Positions 47,021 to 56,185 of a stretch of DNA of 64,000 nucleotides are shown piece by piece. Location of the stretch: the NCBI RefSeq assembly GCF_900100695.1, contig NZ_FNCF01000004.1:434001-498000 (forward strand). The letters are read 5' to 3'. Numbering within the stretch: the first letter of the stretch is position 1; every line of letters starts with the position of its first letter. The stretch comes from Klenkia brasiliensis. Lineage in GTDB: Bacteria > Actinomycetota > Actinomycetes > Mycobacteriales > Geodermatophilaceae. Below the pieces are notes generated by a model. The model worked only from the letters and a program-made list of their open reading frames with translations. It was not told the origin of the DNA and ran no database searches. Made by a program: the position numbers and the translations under genes.

Positions 47021-48322
47021 GTGCTCGCCCGCATCGACCTGCGTGGATCCCAGCTGCCGGGGGTGCGTGAGCTCACCGGGCTGCTGCCGCGGGCCGGCAC
47101 CGACATCGACAGCGTGCTGGCCACCGTCCGGCCGATCTGCGAGGACGTGCGCGACCGCGGTGCCCAGGCCGTCCGCGAGATCACCGCCCGGTTCGACGGG
47201 GTGGACGCCGAGGACTTCGCCGTCCCGCAGGCCGCGCTGGAGGACGCTTTGGCCTCGATCGACCCGACGCTGCGCGAGGCGCTGGAGGAGTCGGTGCGCC
47301 GGGTGCGGAAGGTGCACGCCGACCAGCGGCGCACCGACGTCACCACCGAGGTCGTCCCCGGCGGCACGGTCACGGAGCGCTGGGTCCCGGTCCGCCGGGT
47401 GGGGCTCTACGTCCCCGGTGGCCTGGCCCCGCTGCTGTCCAGCGTGGTGATGAACGTCGTCCCCGCGCAGCTGGCCGGTGTGGAGTCCATCGCCGTGGCC
47501 ACCCCGCCGCAGCGGGACAACGGCGGCCTGCCCGACCGCGGGGTGCTGGCCGCCTGCGCGTTGCTGGGCGTCACCGAGGTCTACGCCGTGGGCGGGGCCC
47601 AGGCCGTCGCGGTCCTGGGCTACGGCGCCGGGTCCTGCGAGCCGGTGGACATGGTCACCGGACCGGGCAACGTCTACGTGACCGCGGCCAAGCGGCTGCT
47701 GCGCGGCCTCATCGGCATCGACAGCGAGGCCGGCCCGACCGAGGTCGCGATCCTCGCCGACGACACCGCCGACCCGGTGCACGTCACGGCCGACCTGATC
47801 AGCCAGGCCGAGCACGACCCGCTGGCCGGCGCCGTGCTGGTGACCACCAGCGAGCAGCTCGCCGACGCGGTGGTCGCGCTGCTGCCCGAGCAGGTCGCGG
47901 CCACCAAGCACAGCGACCGGATCACCACCGCCCTGGGCGGGTCGCAGTCGGGCATCGTGCTGGTCGACGACCTCGACGCCGGCCTCGCCGTGGTCGACGC
48001 CTACGCCGCCGAGCACCTGGAGATCCAGACCCGCGACGCCCGCGAGGTCGCGCTGCGGGTGCGCAACGCCGGTGCGGTGTTCGTCGGTGCGTGGTCGCCG
48101 GTCAGCCTGGGCGACTACGCCGCGGGCTCCAACCACGTGCTGCCCACCGGTGGGTGCGCCCGGCACTCCAGCGGCCTGTCGGTGCAGACCTTCCTGCGCG
48201 GCATCCACCTCGTCGACTACGACGAGCAGGCCCTGGCCGGCGTCGCCCGGCACGTCGACGTGCTGGCCCACGCCGAGGACCTGCCCGCGCACGCCGCCGC
48301 CGTCGCCGTCCGACAGCGATGA
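47021..48322 (+). CDS. hisD: Histidinol dehydrogenase
   Basis: A 433-residue NAD-dependent zinc enzyme that performs the last two steps of histidine synthesis (histidinol to histidine). Seen: [115 protein letters not shown] five bases before GTG 47021 marks the start; a TACCCT hexamer lies about 35 nt upstream. Its stop overlaps the hisC ATG (ATGA). Confidence 0.97.
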   Translation: MLARIDLRGSQLPGVRELTGLLPRAGTDIDSVLATVRPICEDVRDRGAQAVREITARFDGVDAEDFAVPQAALEDALASIDPTLREALEESVRRVRKVHADQRRTDVTTEVVPGGTVTERWVPVRRVGLYVPGGLAPLLSSVVMNVVPAQLAGVESIAVATPPQRDNGGLPDRGVLAACALLGVTEVYAVGGAQAVAVLGYGAGSCEPVDMVTGPGNVYVTAAKRLLRGLIGIDSEAGPTEVAILADDTADPVHVTADLISQAEHDPLAGAVLVTTSEQLADAVVALLPEQVAATKHSDRITTALGGSQSGIVLVDDLDAGLAVVDAYAAEHLEIQTRDAREVALRVRNAGAVFVGAWSPVSLGDYAAGSNHVLPTGGCARHSSGLSVQTFLRGIHLVDYDEQALAGVARHVDVLAHAEDLPAHAAAVAVRQR

Positions 48323-49440
48323 CGTCGCTGTCGGACCTGCCGCTGCGCCCCGAGCTGCGGGGCCGGTCGCCCTATGGGGCCCCGCAGGTCCCCGCCCGGC
48401 ACCGGCTCAACACCAACGAGAACCCGCACCCGCTGCCCGACGAGTTGCTCGCCGACCTCGGTGCCGCACTTGGCGAGGCCGCGCTGGAGCTCAACCGGTA
48501 CCCCGACCGCGACGCCACCGCGCTGCGCGGCGACCTGGCCGCCTACCTGTCCCGCTCGGGCACGGCCGTCGGGGCCGACCAGGTGTGGGCCGCCAACGGC
48601 TCGAACGAGATCCTGCAGCAGCTCTCGCAGACCTTCGTCGGCGCCGGGCGCACCGCGCTGGGGTTCACGCCGTCGTACTCGATGCACCCGCTGATCACCG
48701 CGGCCACCGGCGGCACCTTCGTCGACGGCCACCGGCGGGCGGATTTCACGATCGACACCGCGGCCGCGGTCGACCAGGTCCGCGAGGTCCGGCCCGACCT
48801 GGTCTTCGTCACCAGCCCGAACAACCCCACCGGGACGGCGGTGGCGCTGGAGACGGTGACCGCGCTGCACGACGCCTTCGACGGCGTGGTGGTCGTCGAC
48901 GAGGCCTACGCCGAGTTCGCCCGCGAGGGCACGCCGTCGGCGCTCACCCTGCTCGCGGGCCGCCCGCGCCTGGTGGTCAGCCGCACGATGAGCAAGGCGT
49001 TCGGCATGGCCGGTCTCCGGCTGGGCTACCTGGCCGCCGACCCCGCCGTCGTCGACGCCCTGCAGCTGGTCCGGCTGCCCTACCACCTGTCCAGCCTCAC
49101 CCAGGCCGCGGCGCGCGCCGCGCTGGCGCACACCGACGCGCTGCTGGCCACCGTCGACGCGGTCAAGCACGAGCGCGACCGGGTCGTCGACGCGCTCCCC
49201 GGCCTCGGGCTGACCAGCGTGCCCAGCGACGCCAACTTCGTGCTGTTCGGCGGGTTCGCCGACGCCCCCGCCGTGTGGCGTGCGCTGCTGGACCGCGGGG
49301 TGCTGGTCCGCGACGTCGGCCTGCCCGGCTGGCTGCGGGTCACCGCCGGCACCGCGGAGGAGACCGACGCCTTCCTCACCGCCCTGGGTGAGGTCACCGC
49401 CGACCTGCGCAGAGCCGCCGGCCCAGGGCTGGGAGGATGA
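48319..49440 (+). CDS. hisC: Histidinol-phosphate aminotransferase
   Basis: A 373-residue class I/II PLP aminotransferase that converts imidazole acetol phosphate to histidinol phosphate. [11 protein letters not shown] at the N-terminus, [33 protein letters not shown], and the PLP lysine K226 in [17 protein letters not shown] identify HisC. The C-terminal [20 protein letters not shown] binds the substrate phosphate. It overlaps hisD by 4 nt and is 5 nt from hisB. Confidence 0.95.
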   Translation: MTSLSDLPLRPELRGRSPYGAPQVPARHRLNTNENPHPLPDELLADLGAALGEAALELNRYPDRDATALRGDLAAYLSRSGTAVGADQVWAANGSNEILQQLSQTFVGAGRTALGFTPSYSMHPLITAATGGTFVDGHRRADFTIDTAAAVDQVREVRPDLVFVTSPNNPTGTAVALETVTALHDAFDGVVVVDEAYAEFAREGTPSALTLLAGRPRLVVSRTMSKAFGMAGLRLGYLAADPAVVDALQLVRLPYHLSSLTQAAARAALAHTDALLATVDAVKHERDRVVDALPGLGLTSVPSDANFVLFGGFADAPAVWRALLDRGVLVRDVGLPGWLRVTAGTAEETDAFLTALGEVTADLRRAAGPGLGG

Positions 49441-49445
49441 CCGGC

Positions 49446-50042
49446 ATGAGCCGCACCGCCCGCGTCGAGCGCACCACCAACGAGACCAAGGTGGTCGTCG
49501 AGGTCGACCTCGACGGCACCGGCACCAGCTCGATCGCCACCGGGGTCGGGTTCTACGACCACATGCTCACCGCGCTGTCCAAGCACAGCGGCATCGACCT
49601 GCGGGTGCAGGCCGACGGCGACCTGCACATCGACGCCCACCACACCGTCGAGGACGTCGCCATCGCCCTGGGCCAGGCCTTCGCCGAGGCGCTCGGGGAC
49701 AAGAAGGGCATCACCCGCTACGGCGACGCCACCATCCCCATGGACGAGGTGCTGGTGCAGGCCGCCGTCGACCTGTCCGGCCGGCCCTACTTCGTGCACG
49801 CCGAGCCCGAGACGATGACGCCGATGATCGGGCCGGACTACCCGACGTCGCTGACCAAGCACGTGCTGGAGAGCTTCGCGTTCAACGCCCGCATCTCGCT
49901 GCACGTGCGCGTGCTCTACGCCGGCCGCGACGCCCACCACATCGTCGAGGGCCAGTTCAAGGCCCTGGCCCGGGCGCTGCGCACCGCCGTGGCGCTGGAC
50001 CCGCGGGTGACCGACGTGCCCTCGACCAAGGGCGCGCTGTAA
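49446..50042 (+). CDS. hisB: Imidazoleglycerol-phosphate dehydratase
   Basis: A 198-residue monofunctional HisB that dehydrates imidazole glycerol phosphate. The Mn-binding histidine clusters are visible: [43 protein letters not shown] and [21 protein letters not shown] prefer ATG 49446, which has GGGAGG 9 nt upstream and the family N-terminus SRTAR; the ATG at 49437 sits directly on that ribosome site. Confidence 0.95.
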   Translation: MSRTARVERTTNETKVVVEVDLDGTGTSSIATGVGFYDHMLTALSKHSGIDLRVQADGDLHIDAHHTVEDVAIALGQAFAEALGDKKGITRYGDATIPMDEVLVQAAVDLSGRPYFVHAEPETMTPMIGPDYPTSLTKHVLESFAFNARISLHVRVLYAGRDAHHIVEGQFKALARALRTAVALDPRVTDVPSTKGAL

Positions 50043-50045
50043 CCG

Positions 50046-50219
50046 GTGGGTCTCGCCTCCGGGCTGGTCGCCATCGGCCTGTTCCTGCTGGGCGGTGCGT
50101 TCTCCATCTTCCGCGCCGACCACCCCGAGAAGGGCCGGACGAGCGGGCAGGTCGTGTTCGCCGGCCTGCTGGTGCTCGCCGCGGCGCTGGCGATCGCCTC
50201 GGGGCTCCTCAGGTTCTGA
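50046..50219 (+). CDS. Small two-helix membrane protein, unknown
   Basis: A 57-residue reading frame starts at GTG only 3 nt after the hisB stop and ends in TGA at 50217-50219. It encodes two clear hydrophobic helices (LASGLVAIGLFLLGGAFSIF and VVFAGLLVLAAALAIASGLL) joined by a charged loop (RADHPEKGRTSGQ). The tight coupling to hisB, the coding-like GC3 bias and the hydrophobic pattern suggest a real gene. Its function is unknown; it is the last gene of the hisDCB block and overlaps the merR 3' end by 11 bp. Confidence 0.7.
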   Translation: MGLASGLVAIGLFLLGGAFSIFRADHPEKGRTSGQVVFAGLLVLAAALAIASGLLRF

Positions 50220-50556
50220 GCCGGCCGGCGAAGGCCTCGGCGGTGGCCAGCTGGGCCCGCAGCGCGTCGACCCGCTCGGCGGCGGCCGCCCGGTAGTGCG
50301 CCAGCCGCTCCGCCGGGCCGCCCTCGGCCAGCGCGGTGAGCAGCTCGCGCATCTCCTCCAGGGAGAACCCGAGCGGCTTCATCTGCATGATCACCCGCAG
50401 CCGCTCGACGTCGTCCTCGGTGTAGAGGCGGAACCCGCCGTCGCTGCGGGCCGAGGGCACGGCGAGGCCGACCTCCTCGTAGTACCGGATGGTGCGCAGC
50501 GAGAGCCCGATCCGGTCGGCGACCTCACCGATCTGCAGCATCCCGTGCGCGCCCAT
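50209..50556 (-). CDS. MerR-family transcriptional regulator
   Basis: A 115-residue regulator. The winged HTH (LQIGEVADRIGLSLRTIRYYEEVGLAVPSARSDGGFRLYTEDDVERL, read in pieces) occupies the first half and a helical dimerisation segment the rest. There is no cysteine in the protein, so a metal- or thiol-sensing role of the MerR/SoxR kind is unlikely. The start (50556) is 5 nt after the sulP stop, so it is probably cotranscribed with sulP; a GACACT hexamer 7 nt upstream may also serve as a weak promoter. It most likely controls the sulP promoter palindrome at 52103-52116. Confidence 0.88.
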   Translation of the reverse strand: MGAHGMLQIGEVADRIGLSLRTIRYYEEVGLAVPSARSDGGFRLYTEDDVERLRVIMQMKPLGFSLEEMRELLTALAEGGPAERLAHYRAAAAERVDALRAQLATAEAFAGRLRT

Positions 50557-50561
50557 GCAGG

Positions 50562-52037
50562 TCAGTGTCCGCCGCCCAGGGTGCCGGCCATGCGGCGGTG
50601 CCAGTGCCCGGCCGTCCCGGTCAGGCCGACCAGCTCCACCGTCGTCCCGCGGGCGGCGTACCGGTGCTCGACGGCGTCCAGCGCGGCCACCGACGAGGCG
50701 TCCCAGACCTGGGCGGCGGACAGGTCGACGACGACGCGGTCCGGGTCGCCGGCGTAGTCGAACCAGTTCACCAGGTCGTTGCTCGAGGCGAAGAACAGCG
50801 CCCCGCTGACCCGGTAGGTGCGCACGCCGTCCTCGACCGGCCCGGGGACGACGGCGACCAGGTGGGCAACCCGGCGGGCGAACAGCACGCAGGCGGTGAG
50901 CACGCCGACCCCGACCCCGATGGCCAGGTTGTCGGTGGCCACGACGACCGCCACGGTCACCAGCATCACCGCGCTCTCGCTGCGCGGCATGCGGCGCAGG
51001 GTGCGCAGGGAGTGCCAGTCGAAGGTGGCGATCGACACGAAGACCATGACCGCGACCAGCGCGGCCATCGGGATGACCGCGACGACGTCGCCGAGCGCGA
51101 CCACCAGCACGAGCAGGAACACCCCGGCCAGGAAGGTGGACAGCCGGGTCCGCGCCCCCGACCGGACGTTGATCATGGTCTGGCCGATCATCGCGCAGCC
51201 ACCCATGCCGCCGAAGGCACCGGTCACCACGTTGGCGATGCCCTGGCCCACCGACTCGCGGCGCTTGGAGGACCGGGTGCCGGTCAGGTCGTCGACCAGG
51301 GTGGCGGTCATCAGTGACTCGAGGAGGCCCACCGCGGCGAGCCCGAGGGCGTAGGGCAGCACGATCCGCAGCGTCTCCGGGGTGAGCGGGACGTCGGGCA
51401 CCAGCAGCGCCGGCAGGCTGTCGGGCAGCGCGCCCTGGTCGCCGACGGTGGGCACGTCGACGCCGGCCACGACGGCGACCGCGGTGAGCACCACGATGGC
51501 GACCAGCGGCGCGGGGACGGCGGTGGTCAGCCGCGGCAGACCGAAGATGATCACCAAGCCGGCGGCGGCCATCGGGTAGACCAGCCACGGGACGTCGACC
51601 AGCTGCGGCACCTGCGCGGCGAAGATCAGGATGGCCAGCGCGTTGACGAAGCCGACCATCACGCTGCGCGGCACGAACCGCATCAGCCGGGCGACCCCGA
51701 GCAGGCCGAGGGCGATCTGCAGCGCACCGCCGAGCAGCACCGCCGCGATCAGGTAGGGCAGGCCGTGCTCGGCCACCAGGGGCGCGACGACCAGGGCGAC
51801 CGCGCCGGTGGCCGCCGAGATCATCGCGGGCCGGCCGCCGACGACGGCGATGGTCACCGCCATGGTGAAGCTCGCGAACAGCCCCACCCGTGGGTCGACC
51901 CCGGCGATGATCGAGAAGCTGATCGCCTCGGGGATCAGGGCCAGGGCGACCACCAGGCCGGCGAGGACCTCGGTGCGCAGGGTGCGGGGGTCGCGCAGGG
52001 CGGTGGTCCAGCCGGGGGCGCGCAGGGCAGAGGTCAT
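50562..52037 (-). CDS. SulP-family anion transporter with STAS domain
   Basis: A 491-residue transporter of the SLC26/SulP family. About ten to twelve helices: [25 protein letters not shown] is the SulP signature, with [26 protein letters not shown] and [17 protein letters not shown] later. The C-terminal STAS domain ([43 protein letters not shown]) is short but complete. Substrates of this family include sulfate, bicarbonate and other anions; which one is not shown. ATG 52037 starts the family alignment. It is paired with merR. Confidence 0.9.
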   Translation of the reverse strand: MTSALRAPGWTTALRDPRTLRTEVLAGLVVALALIPEAISFSIIAGVDPRVGLFASFTMAVTIAVVGGRPAMISAATGAVALVVAPLVAEHGLPYLIAAVLLGGALQIALGLLGVARLMRFVPRSVMVGFVNALAILIFAAQVPQLVDVPWLVYPMAAAGLVIIFGLPRLTTAVPAPLVAIVVLTAVAVVAGVDVPTVGDQGALPDSLPALLVPDVPLTPETLRIVLPYALGLAAVGLLESLMTATLVDDLTGTRSSKRRESVGQGIANVVTGAFGGMGGCAMIGQTMINVRSGARTRLSTFLAGVFLLVLVVALGDVVAVIPMAALVAVMVFVSIATFDWHSLRTLRRMPRSESAVMLVTVAVVVATDNLAIGVGVGVLTACVLFARRVAHLVAVVPGPVEDGVRTYRVSGALFFASSNDLVNWFDYAGDPDRVVVDLSAAQVWDASSVAALDAVEHRYAARGTTVELVGLTGTAGHWHRRMAGTLGGGH

Positions 52038-52096
52038 CGTTCCGTTCCGCAGGTGGGGGAGGGGGGCCGCTCCGCCGCGCTGCGGGGCCGCGCCGA

Positions 52097-52126
52097 ACCC
52101 TACCCTCACGTGAGGGGAGAGTTGTC
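52097..52126 (-). promoter_or_regulatory. sulP-merR promoter with MerR-type palindrome
   Basis: On the minus strand a TAGGGT -10 (52097-52102) is directly preceded by the perfect 14-bp palindrome CCCTCACGTGAGGG (52103-52116). A weak -35 candidate (GACAAC, 52121-52126) leaves an 18-bp spacer. MerR-family activators bind a dyad within a long spacer, and the merR gene is in this operon. Confidence 0.62.
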
Positions 52127-52213
52127 CGGCCGACGATGACGGGTCGGCTGCTGCCCCGACGGCGGGGAGGCCGCAGCCGACCCGGGGTGATCTCGGCGGT
52201 GGCGGCCGCTGGG

Positions 52214-52219
52214 TAGCGT
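52214..52219 (+). promoter_or_regulatory. hisH -10 element (leaderless type)
   Basis: TAGCGT ends 7 nt before GTG 52227. Confidence 0.62.
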
Positions 52220-52226
52220 GGGGCGG

Positions 52227-52862
52227 GTGAAGAAGGTCGTCGTCCTGGACTACGGGTCGGGCAACCTGCGCTCGGTCGAGCGCGCGGTCGCCCGGGTGGG
52301 TGCCGATGTCGAGGTCACCGCCGACCCGCACGCCGCGCTCGCGGCCGACGGCCTCGTCGTCCCCGGGGTGGGCGCCTTCGCCGCCTGCATGGACGGCCTG
52401 CGCGCGGTGGACGGGCCGCGGATCATCGGCAAGCGGCTGGCCGGCGGCCGGCCGGTGCTGGGCATCTGCGTGGGCATGCAGGTGCTCTTCGACCGCGGCA
52501 TCGAGCACGGCTACGACGCCGAGGGCTGCGCGGAGTGGCCCGGCACCGTCGAGGAGCTGCACGCGCCGGTGCTGCCGCACATGGGCTGGAACACCGTCGA
52601 GGCGCCCGAGGGCAGCGAGCTGTTCGCCGGCATCGAGGACCAGCGGTTCTACTTCGTGCACTCCTACGGCGTGCGCGACTTCCCGCTGGGCCGCGACGGC
52701 ACCGGCCCGCTGACGCCGCCGGCGGTGACCTGGGCCGAGCACGGCGACCGGTTCGTCGCCGCGGTGGAGAACGGCGCCCTCAAGGCCACCCAGTTCCACC
52801 CGGAGAAGTCCGGGGACGCCGGGGCCGCACTGCTCACCAACTGGCTGCGCACCCTGGACTGA
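52227..52862 (+). CDS. hisH: Imidazole glycerol phosphate synthase, glutaminase subunit
   Basis: A 211-residue class I glutamine amidotransferase. It hydrolyses glutamine and channels ammonia to HisF. The catalytic triad is complete: C81 in [13 protein letters not shown]191 and E193 in QFHPEKSG. Also [15 protein letters not shown] and HMGWNTV. I choose GTG 52227 because TAGCGT lies 7 nt upstream; the GTG at 52218 overlaps that hexamer. It stands alone between two opposite-strand blocks, separated from both hisDCB and priA-hisF. Confidence 0.95.
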   Translation: MKKVVVLDYGSGNLRSVERAVARVGADVEVTADPHAALAADGLVVPGVGAFAACMDGLRAVDGPRIIGKRLAGGRPVLGICVGMQVLFDRGIEHGYDAEGCAEWPGTVEELHAPVLPHMGWNTVEAPEGSELFAGIEDQRFYFVHSYGVRDFPLGRDGTGPLTPPAVTWAEHGDRFVAAVENGALKATQFHPEKSGDAGAALLTNWLRTLD

Positions 52863-52878
52863 GCGCCCACCCCGGCGC

Positions 52879-53925
52879 TCACTGGAGCGGGAACGGCGGC
52901 TGCAGCCACCAGGGGGAGTCGAGCACCTCGACCCGGTCCACCCACTTCACCCACCACACGCCGCGCCGACCCGGGGCGACCAGCCGCACCGGGGCGCCGT
53001 GGCCGGCCGACAGCGGCCGGCCGGCGGCGTGCGTGGCCAGCAGCGTGCCGCCGGCGTCGCGCAGCGGGATCCGCCGGGAGAACCCGGTGACCGAGGTGAC
53101 CTGCAGGCACTGGGCCCCCTCGACCTCGCCGAGGTGGTCGGCGACGAGGCGGGCCAGGGTGGTGCCGCGCCAGTCCTGGTCGGCGTACCAGCCGCCGGTG
53201 CAGTCCAGCCGGGCCCGCACCTCGTCGCCGCGGTCCAGGTCGGCGAGGGGGACGACGACCTCCCGCCCACCCCCGGTGAGCGTGATGGAGGTGCCGACGG
53301 CGTCGGGGACGTTGTCCGAGGCCCACTGGGTGACCGGCATGGCGGTGGGGTCGTCGGTGCCGCGCTCGTAGGAGCCGGTGCCGCTGCGCCGCGCGCCCGG
53401 TGCGCCGGTGACCCGCCAGACGCCCTCGGTCAGCGCCCACAGCGCCAGCGAGCCGCCGGCCAGGGCGCCGGTGCCCAGCAGCGTGCGGCGGGACAGGTCC
53501 ACCCGGCGTGGCCGCTGGTGCCGGCCCCAGATGTGCGCGACCAGGGCGAGGACCAGCACGATCGCCGCACCCACGTGCACCTGCAGGGCGGCGACCGGCG
53601 TCCCCGAGGTGGCCCAGATGCCGGCCGCGCCGGCGGCGTGCAGCACCCCGCTGACCACGCAGACCGCCACCAGCCCGGTCAGCCAGTACGCCGCGGCCGG
53701 GGCGCGCAGCTGCGGCGGCTTCGCCCGCGCCCGCCGGACGACGACGGTCTTCCACGGCACCAGCAGCAGCAGGCCGAGCCCGGCGGCGCCGTGCGCGACC
53801 GCGACCACCCGGCCGGCCAGCGGGGTGCCGACGGCGAACCCCAGCACCCCCGTGCCGCCGGCGACCAGCAGCAGCCCGAGCAGCGCCAGGTTCGACCGGC
53901 GTCCCGCCCGCTGCAGCCCCCGCAC
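52879..53925 (-). CDS. Membrane molybdopterin oxidoreductase (sulfite-oxidase fold) with b-type heme-like helices
   Basis: A 348-residue protein in two parts. The N-terminal ~165 residues hold four membrane helices with histidines in positions suited to b-type heme (H45, H95, H117, H131), then RRTLLGTGALAGGSLALWAL, which resembles a twin-arginine or anchor segment. The C-terminal part is the molybdopterin-binding sulfite-oxidase fold, with the likely Mo ligand C242 in LDCTGGWYADQDWRGTTL and RIPLRDAGGTLLATHAAGRPLSAGHGAPVRLVAPGRRG, read in pieces. The physiological substrate is unknown. The start (53925) lies 4 nt after the nitroreductase stop; a CACACT hexamer is 6 nt upstream. Confidence 0.85.
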   Translation of the reverse strand: MRGLQRAGRRSNLALLGLLLVAGGTGVLGFAVGTPLAGRVVAVAHGAAGLGLLLLVPWKTVVVRRARAKPPQLRAPAAAYWLTGLVAVCVVSGVLHAAGAAGIWATSGTPVAALQVHVGAAIVLVLALVAHIWGRHQRPRRVDLSRRTLLGTGALAGGSLALWALTEGVWRVTGAPGARRSGTGSYERGTDDPTAMPVTQWASDNVPDAVGTSITLTGGGREVVVPLADLDRGDEVRARLDCTGGWYADQDWRGTTLARLVADHLGEVEGAQCLQVTSVTGFSRRIPLRDAGGTLLATHAAGRPLSAGHGAPVRLVAPGRRGVWWVKWVDRVEVLDSPWWLQPPFPLQ

Positions 53926-53929
53926 GCCC

Positions 53930-54547
53930 TCAGTGTGCGCCGGTGGCGCCCCAGTGCCCGCGGTGCACGACCTCGTCCACCCCGCGCCGGCCCCGGCGCA
54001 GCGACGGCGACCGCCTGTCGTCGGTGCCCGGGTAGCCGACGGACACGCAGCCCACCGGCCGGTACCCCTCGGGGACGCCGAAGGCCTCGCGCAGCGCCGG
54101 CACCCGCTCGGGCGGGACGCCGAAGAAGCACGCGCCCAGGCCCTCGTCGACGGCGGTGAGCAGCACCAGCAGCGACGCCATGCCGGTGTCGACGTCCCAG
54201 TAGGGCACCGGCCAGCGCGCCTCGTCCCGGTCGGTCCAGCCCTTGTCCGGCTCGGCGTAGCGGTCCAGGTAGGCCGTCTTGTGGCTGAAGGGCACCACCA
54301 GCAGCGGGGCGCGGCGCATCCGGGTCAGCCAGCCGTCGGGCGCGCCGCCGTCCGTGGTCGCGGCCCAGAACGCCTCCCGCTCGGCGGGGCTCTCCAGCAC
54401 CAGGAACGCCCAGCCCTGGCTGAACCCGGCGCTGGGGGCGCGCAGCGCGTGCGCCAGCAGCCGCTCCCTGACCTCGGGGGGCACCGGCCGGTCGGGGTCG
54501 TAGTCGCGCACCATCCGCCGCCGTCGCAGCACCTCGGAGAACTCCAC
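53930..54547 (-). CDS. Nitroreductase-family flavoprotein
   Basis: A 205-residue FMN enzyme. EVLRRRRMVRDYDPDRPVPPEVRERLLAHALRAPSAGFSQGW, read in short pieces, is the FMN-binding N-terminal signature (RRxxR...APS). GMASLLVLLTAVDEGLGACFFG forms the dimer helix, and GYRPVGCVSVGYPGTD lies near the end. Such enzymes reduce nitro compounds, quinones or flavins with NAD(P)H. Its substrate is unknown. It sits between the HNH gene (16 nt upstream) and the molybdopterin gene on the same strand. Confidence 0.88.
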   Translation of the reverse strand: MEFSEVLRRRRMVRDYDPDRPVPPEVRERLLAHALRAPSAGFSQGWAFLVLESPAEREAFWAATTDGGAPDGWLTRMRRAPLLVVPFSHKTAYLDRYAEPDKGWTDRDEARWPVPYWDVDTGMASLLVLLTAVDEGLGACFFGVPPERVPALREAFGVPEGYRPVGCVSVGYPGTDDRRSPSLRRGRRGVDEVVHRGHWGATGAH

Positions 54548-54563
54548 GGCCGGGAGCCTGCCG

Positions 54564-55967
54564 TCAACCGGCAGCTGGGTCGAACAGAGGTGGGTCGTGT
54601 TGCCGTTCGTGGTCGATGGGTTGGCCGGTGGTGTCGGTGAGGACGCCGGTGATGATCTCGCGTCCGTCGGGCCGGAAGGTGCGCCAGTGCCCGTCGTCGG
54701 GGTCCCACTCCAGGCGGTAGCCGTGGTGAACCTGGGTGTGGTGCCGTTCGCACAGCAGGGCGGTGTTGGTCAGCGAGGTCTCGCCGCCGTCGATCCAGTG
54801 GGTGAGGTGGTGGGCGTCGCACCACCAGGCGGGTGCGTGGCAGCCGGTGAACACGCACCCGCGGTCGCGGACCTCGGCGGCGCGGCGGATGTGGGCGGGT
54901 ACGAGGCGGTGCGCCCGGCCGACGTCCAGGGGGAGGCCATCGGGGCCGAGCAGGATGCGGGCGACGTCACCGTCGCAGGCGGCCTGCCGGGCCACGGTGT
55001 TCGTCGTGGTGGCGCCGGAGCCCAGGCGGGTGGCGGCGGGCCGGGTGTCGGGGTCGGCGAGGTCCTCGAGCTGGATCAGCGCGGTAATCTGGGGCTTGGT
55101 CGTGCGCAGCATCGGCAGGTCACCGGCGGCCAGGTGCAGCGCGGCGAGCTGCACGAGGGCGTCAGCGGCGCGCTGCTCGCGGGAGCGCAGGTCACCCTCG
55201 CAGCGCCCGGCGGCCGCAATCGCCTCCAGCGCGGCCTCCACCTGCTCACCACCGCCAGCGTCGAGCTGCCCGCGGATCGATCTCGACCCGTCGGCGCGGC
55301 GGGTGATCCGCAGCCCGCGGCCCTTCGTGGGGTCACTCGGTGCCGGGCCGTCGGGGTCGAGGGCGTCGGCGATCCGCCGGCACACATCGGCCAGCGTGCG
55401 GGGGGAGCGCATCGCGGCCTCGGCGACGACCACGTCGAGGGCGGGCAGGTCGACGCCGGCCGCCTCGCCGGTGGCCCAGACGTCGTCGGTGAGGATCCGG
55501 CCGATCACGACCAGCTGGCCGGCGGCGATCCCACCCGCCGCGGCACCGGCGCCGACCGCGGGCATGCGCTGGGCCAGCCGACCGGCGGCGAGCACCGCGG
55601 CGGCGTCAGGTCCGGTCAGGTGGGCGTGGCCGCGCAGCCACGGCTTCATCCCGGTCAACCCGTCGGCGTACGCAGCACCCATCGACTCCGCGTGCGCCAC
55701 GGTGCGGGCCAGCTCGGCCTGGGCCAGGTTGACCAGCCGCGCCAGCCCCCGGGCGCGGTCCAGCAGCTGTGCGTTCGACGTCCCGTCGTCCAGCGGGGTA
55801 CGCGCAGCGGCCAGTACAGCCTCGACGGCGGCGCAGACGTCGGCCGGTGGTGGCTCGGGTAGCCGGGAGGCGGCGGACATCGGGGAGGGGGCCGGTGGCC
55901 GCTCGCCACCGAGGGCGCCGGGGGCGAGGGGTTCGGGCGTCCACGGCTGGGTGTCGTCCAGACCCAC
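54564..55967 (-). CDS. DUF222 / 13E12-repeat HNH endonuclease-like protein
   Basis: A 467-residue protein of the 13E12 repeat family. The N-terminal two thirds are the DUF222 helical domain (LLDRARGLARLVNLAQAELARTV; GIAAGQLVVIGRILTDDVWATGEA). The C-terminal HNH domain has DRGCVFTGCHAPAWWCDAHH, then HWIDGGETSLTNTALLCERHHTQVH, with zinc cysteines and the catalytic HH. I choose GTG 55967, with GAGGGGG 5 nt upstream; an ATG at 55985 adds six residues. An SOS box overlaps its promoter. The biological role of this family is unknown. Some base usage (less GC-skewed codons, TCGTCCAGA-type stretches) looks a little unlike the neighbours, consistent with insertion into the his region. Confidence 0.88.
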   Translation of the reverse strand: MGLDDTQPWTPEPLAPGALGGERPPAPSPMSAASRLPEPPPADVCAAVEAVLAAARTPLDDGTSNAQLLDRARGLARLVNLAQAELARTVAHAESMGAAYADGLTGMKPWLRGHAHLTGPDAAAVLAAGRLAQRMPAVGAGAAAGGIAAGQLVVIGRILTDDVWATGEAAGVDLPALDVVVAEAAMRSPRTLADVCRRIADALDPDGPAPSDPTKGRGLRITRRADGSRSIRGQLDAGGGEQVEAALEAIAAAGRCEGDLRSREQRAADALVQLAALHLAAGDLPMLRTTKPQITALIQLEDLADPDTRPAATRLGSGATTTNTVARQAACDGDVARILLGPDGLPLDVGRAHRLVPAHIRRAAEVRDRGCVFTGCHAPAWWCDAHHLTHWIDGGETSLTNTALLCERHHTQVHHGYRLEWDPDDGHWRTFRPDGREIITGVLTDTTGQPIDHERQHDPPLFDPAAG

Positions 55968-55988
55968 CGGGCACCCCCTCGCCATCGT

Positions 55989-56010
55989 TCGATCAGGTGT
56001 TCGAAGTCTA
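55989..56010 (-). promoter_or_regulatory. Promoter of the DUF222/HNH gene with near-perfect LexA box
   Basis: TCGATCAGGTGTTCGA (55989-56004) differs at one base from TCGAACNNNNGTTCGA. On the minus strand the -10 TAGACT (56005-56010) immediately precedes it, so LexA would sit on the start point, exactly as at dinB. Confidence 0.78.
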
Positions 56011-56173
56011 CCGCCGCGAACGCCGTCGAGCACTACGAATCCGCAGGTCAACCGTCATATGACGGTGAGAGCCCATTCCGACGCAGAAGTGGTCGATCAG
56101 CGTCGAACGATGCCTCGGCCGGGTGGCGGAGATCGATGACGCGGGTGCGGCGAGGGTGACCGTCGCCGCTCCC

Positions 56174-56179
56174 TAGGCT
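56174..56179 (+). promoter_or_regulatory. priA (hisA) -10 element (leaderless type)
   Basis: TAGGCT ends 6 nt before GTG 56186, with no ribosome site. Confidence 0.65.
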
Positions 56180-56185
56180 GTCACC

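Noticed and set aside
54580-54595. TCGAACAGAG... as a possible third LexA box, at the end of the HNH gene
   Set aside because: Only the left half-site matches; the right half has three mismatches and there is no promoter next to it.
54564-56010. The HNH gene with its neighbours as a defence or restriction island
   Set aside because: DUF222/HNH proteins are a broad actinobacterial family with no shown defence role, and the nitroreductase and molybdopterin genes are metabolic. There is no methylase, helicase or toxin-antitoxin pair.
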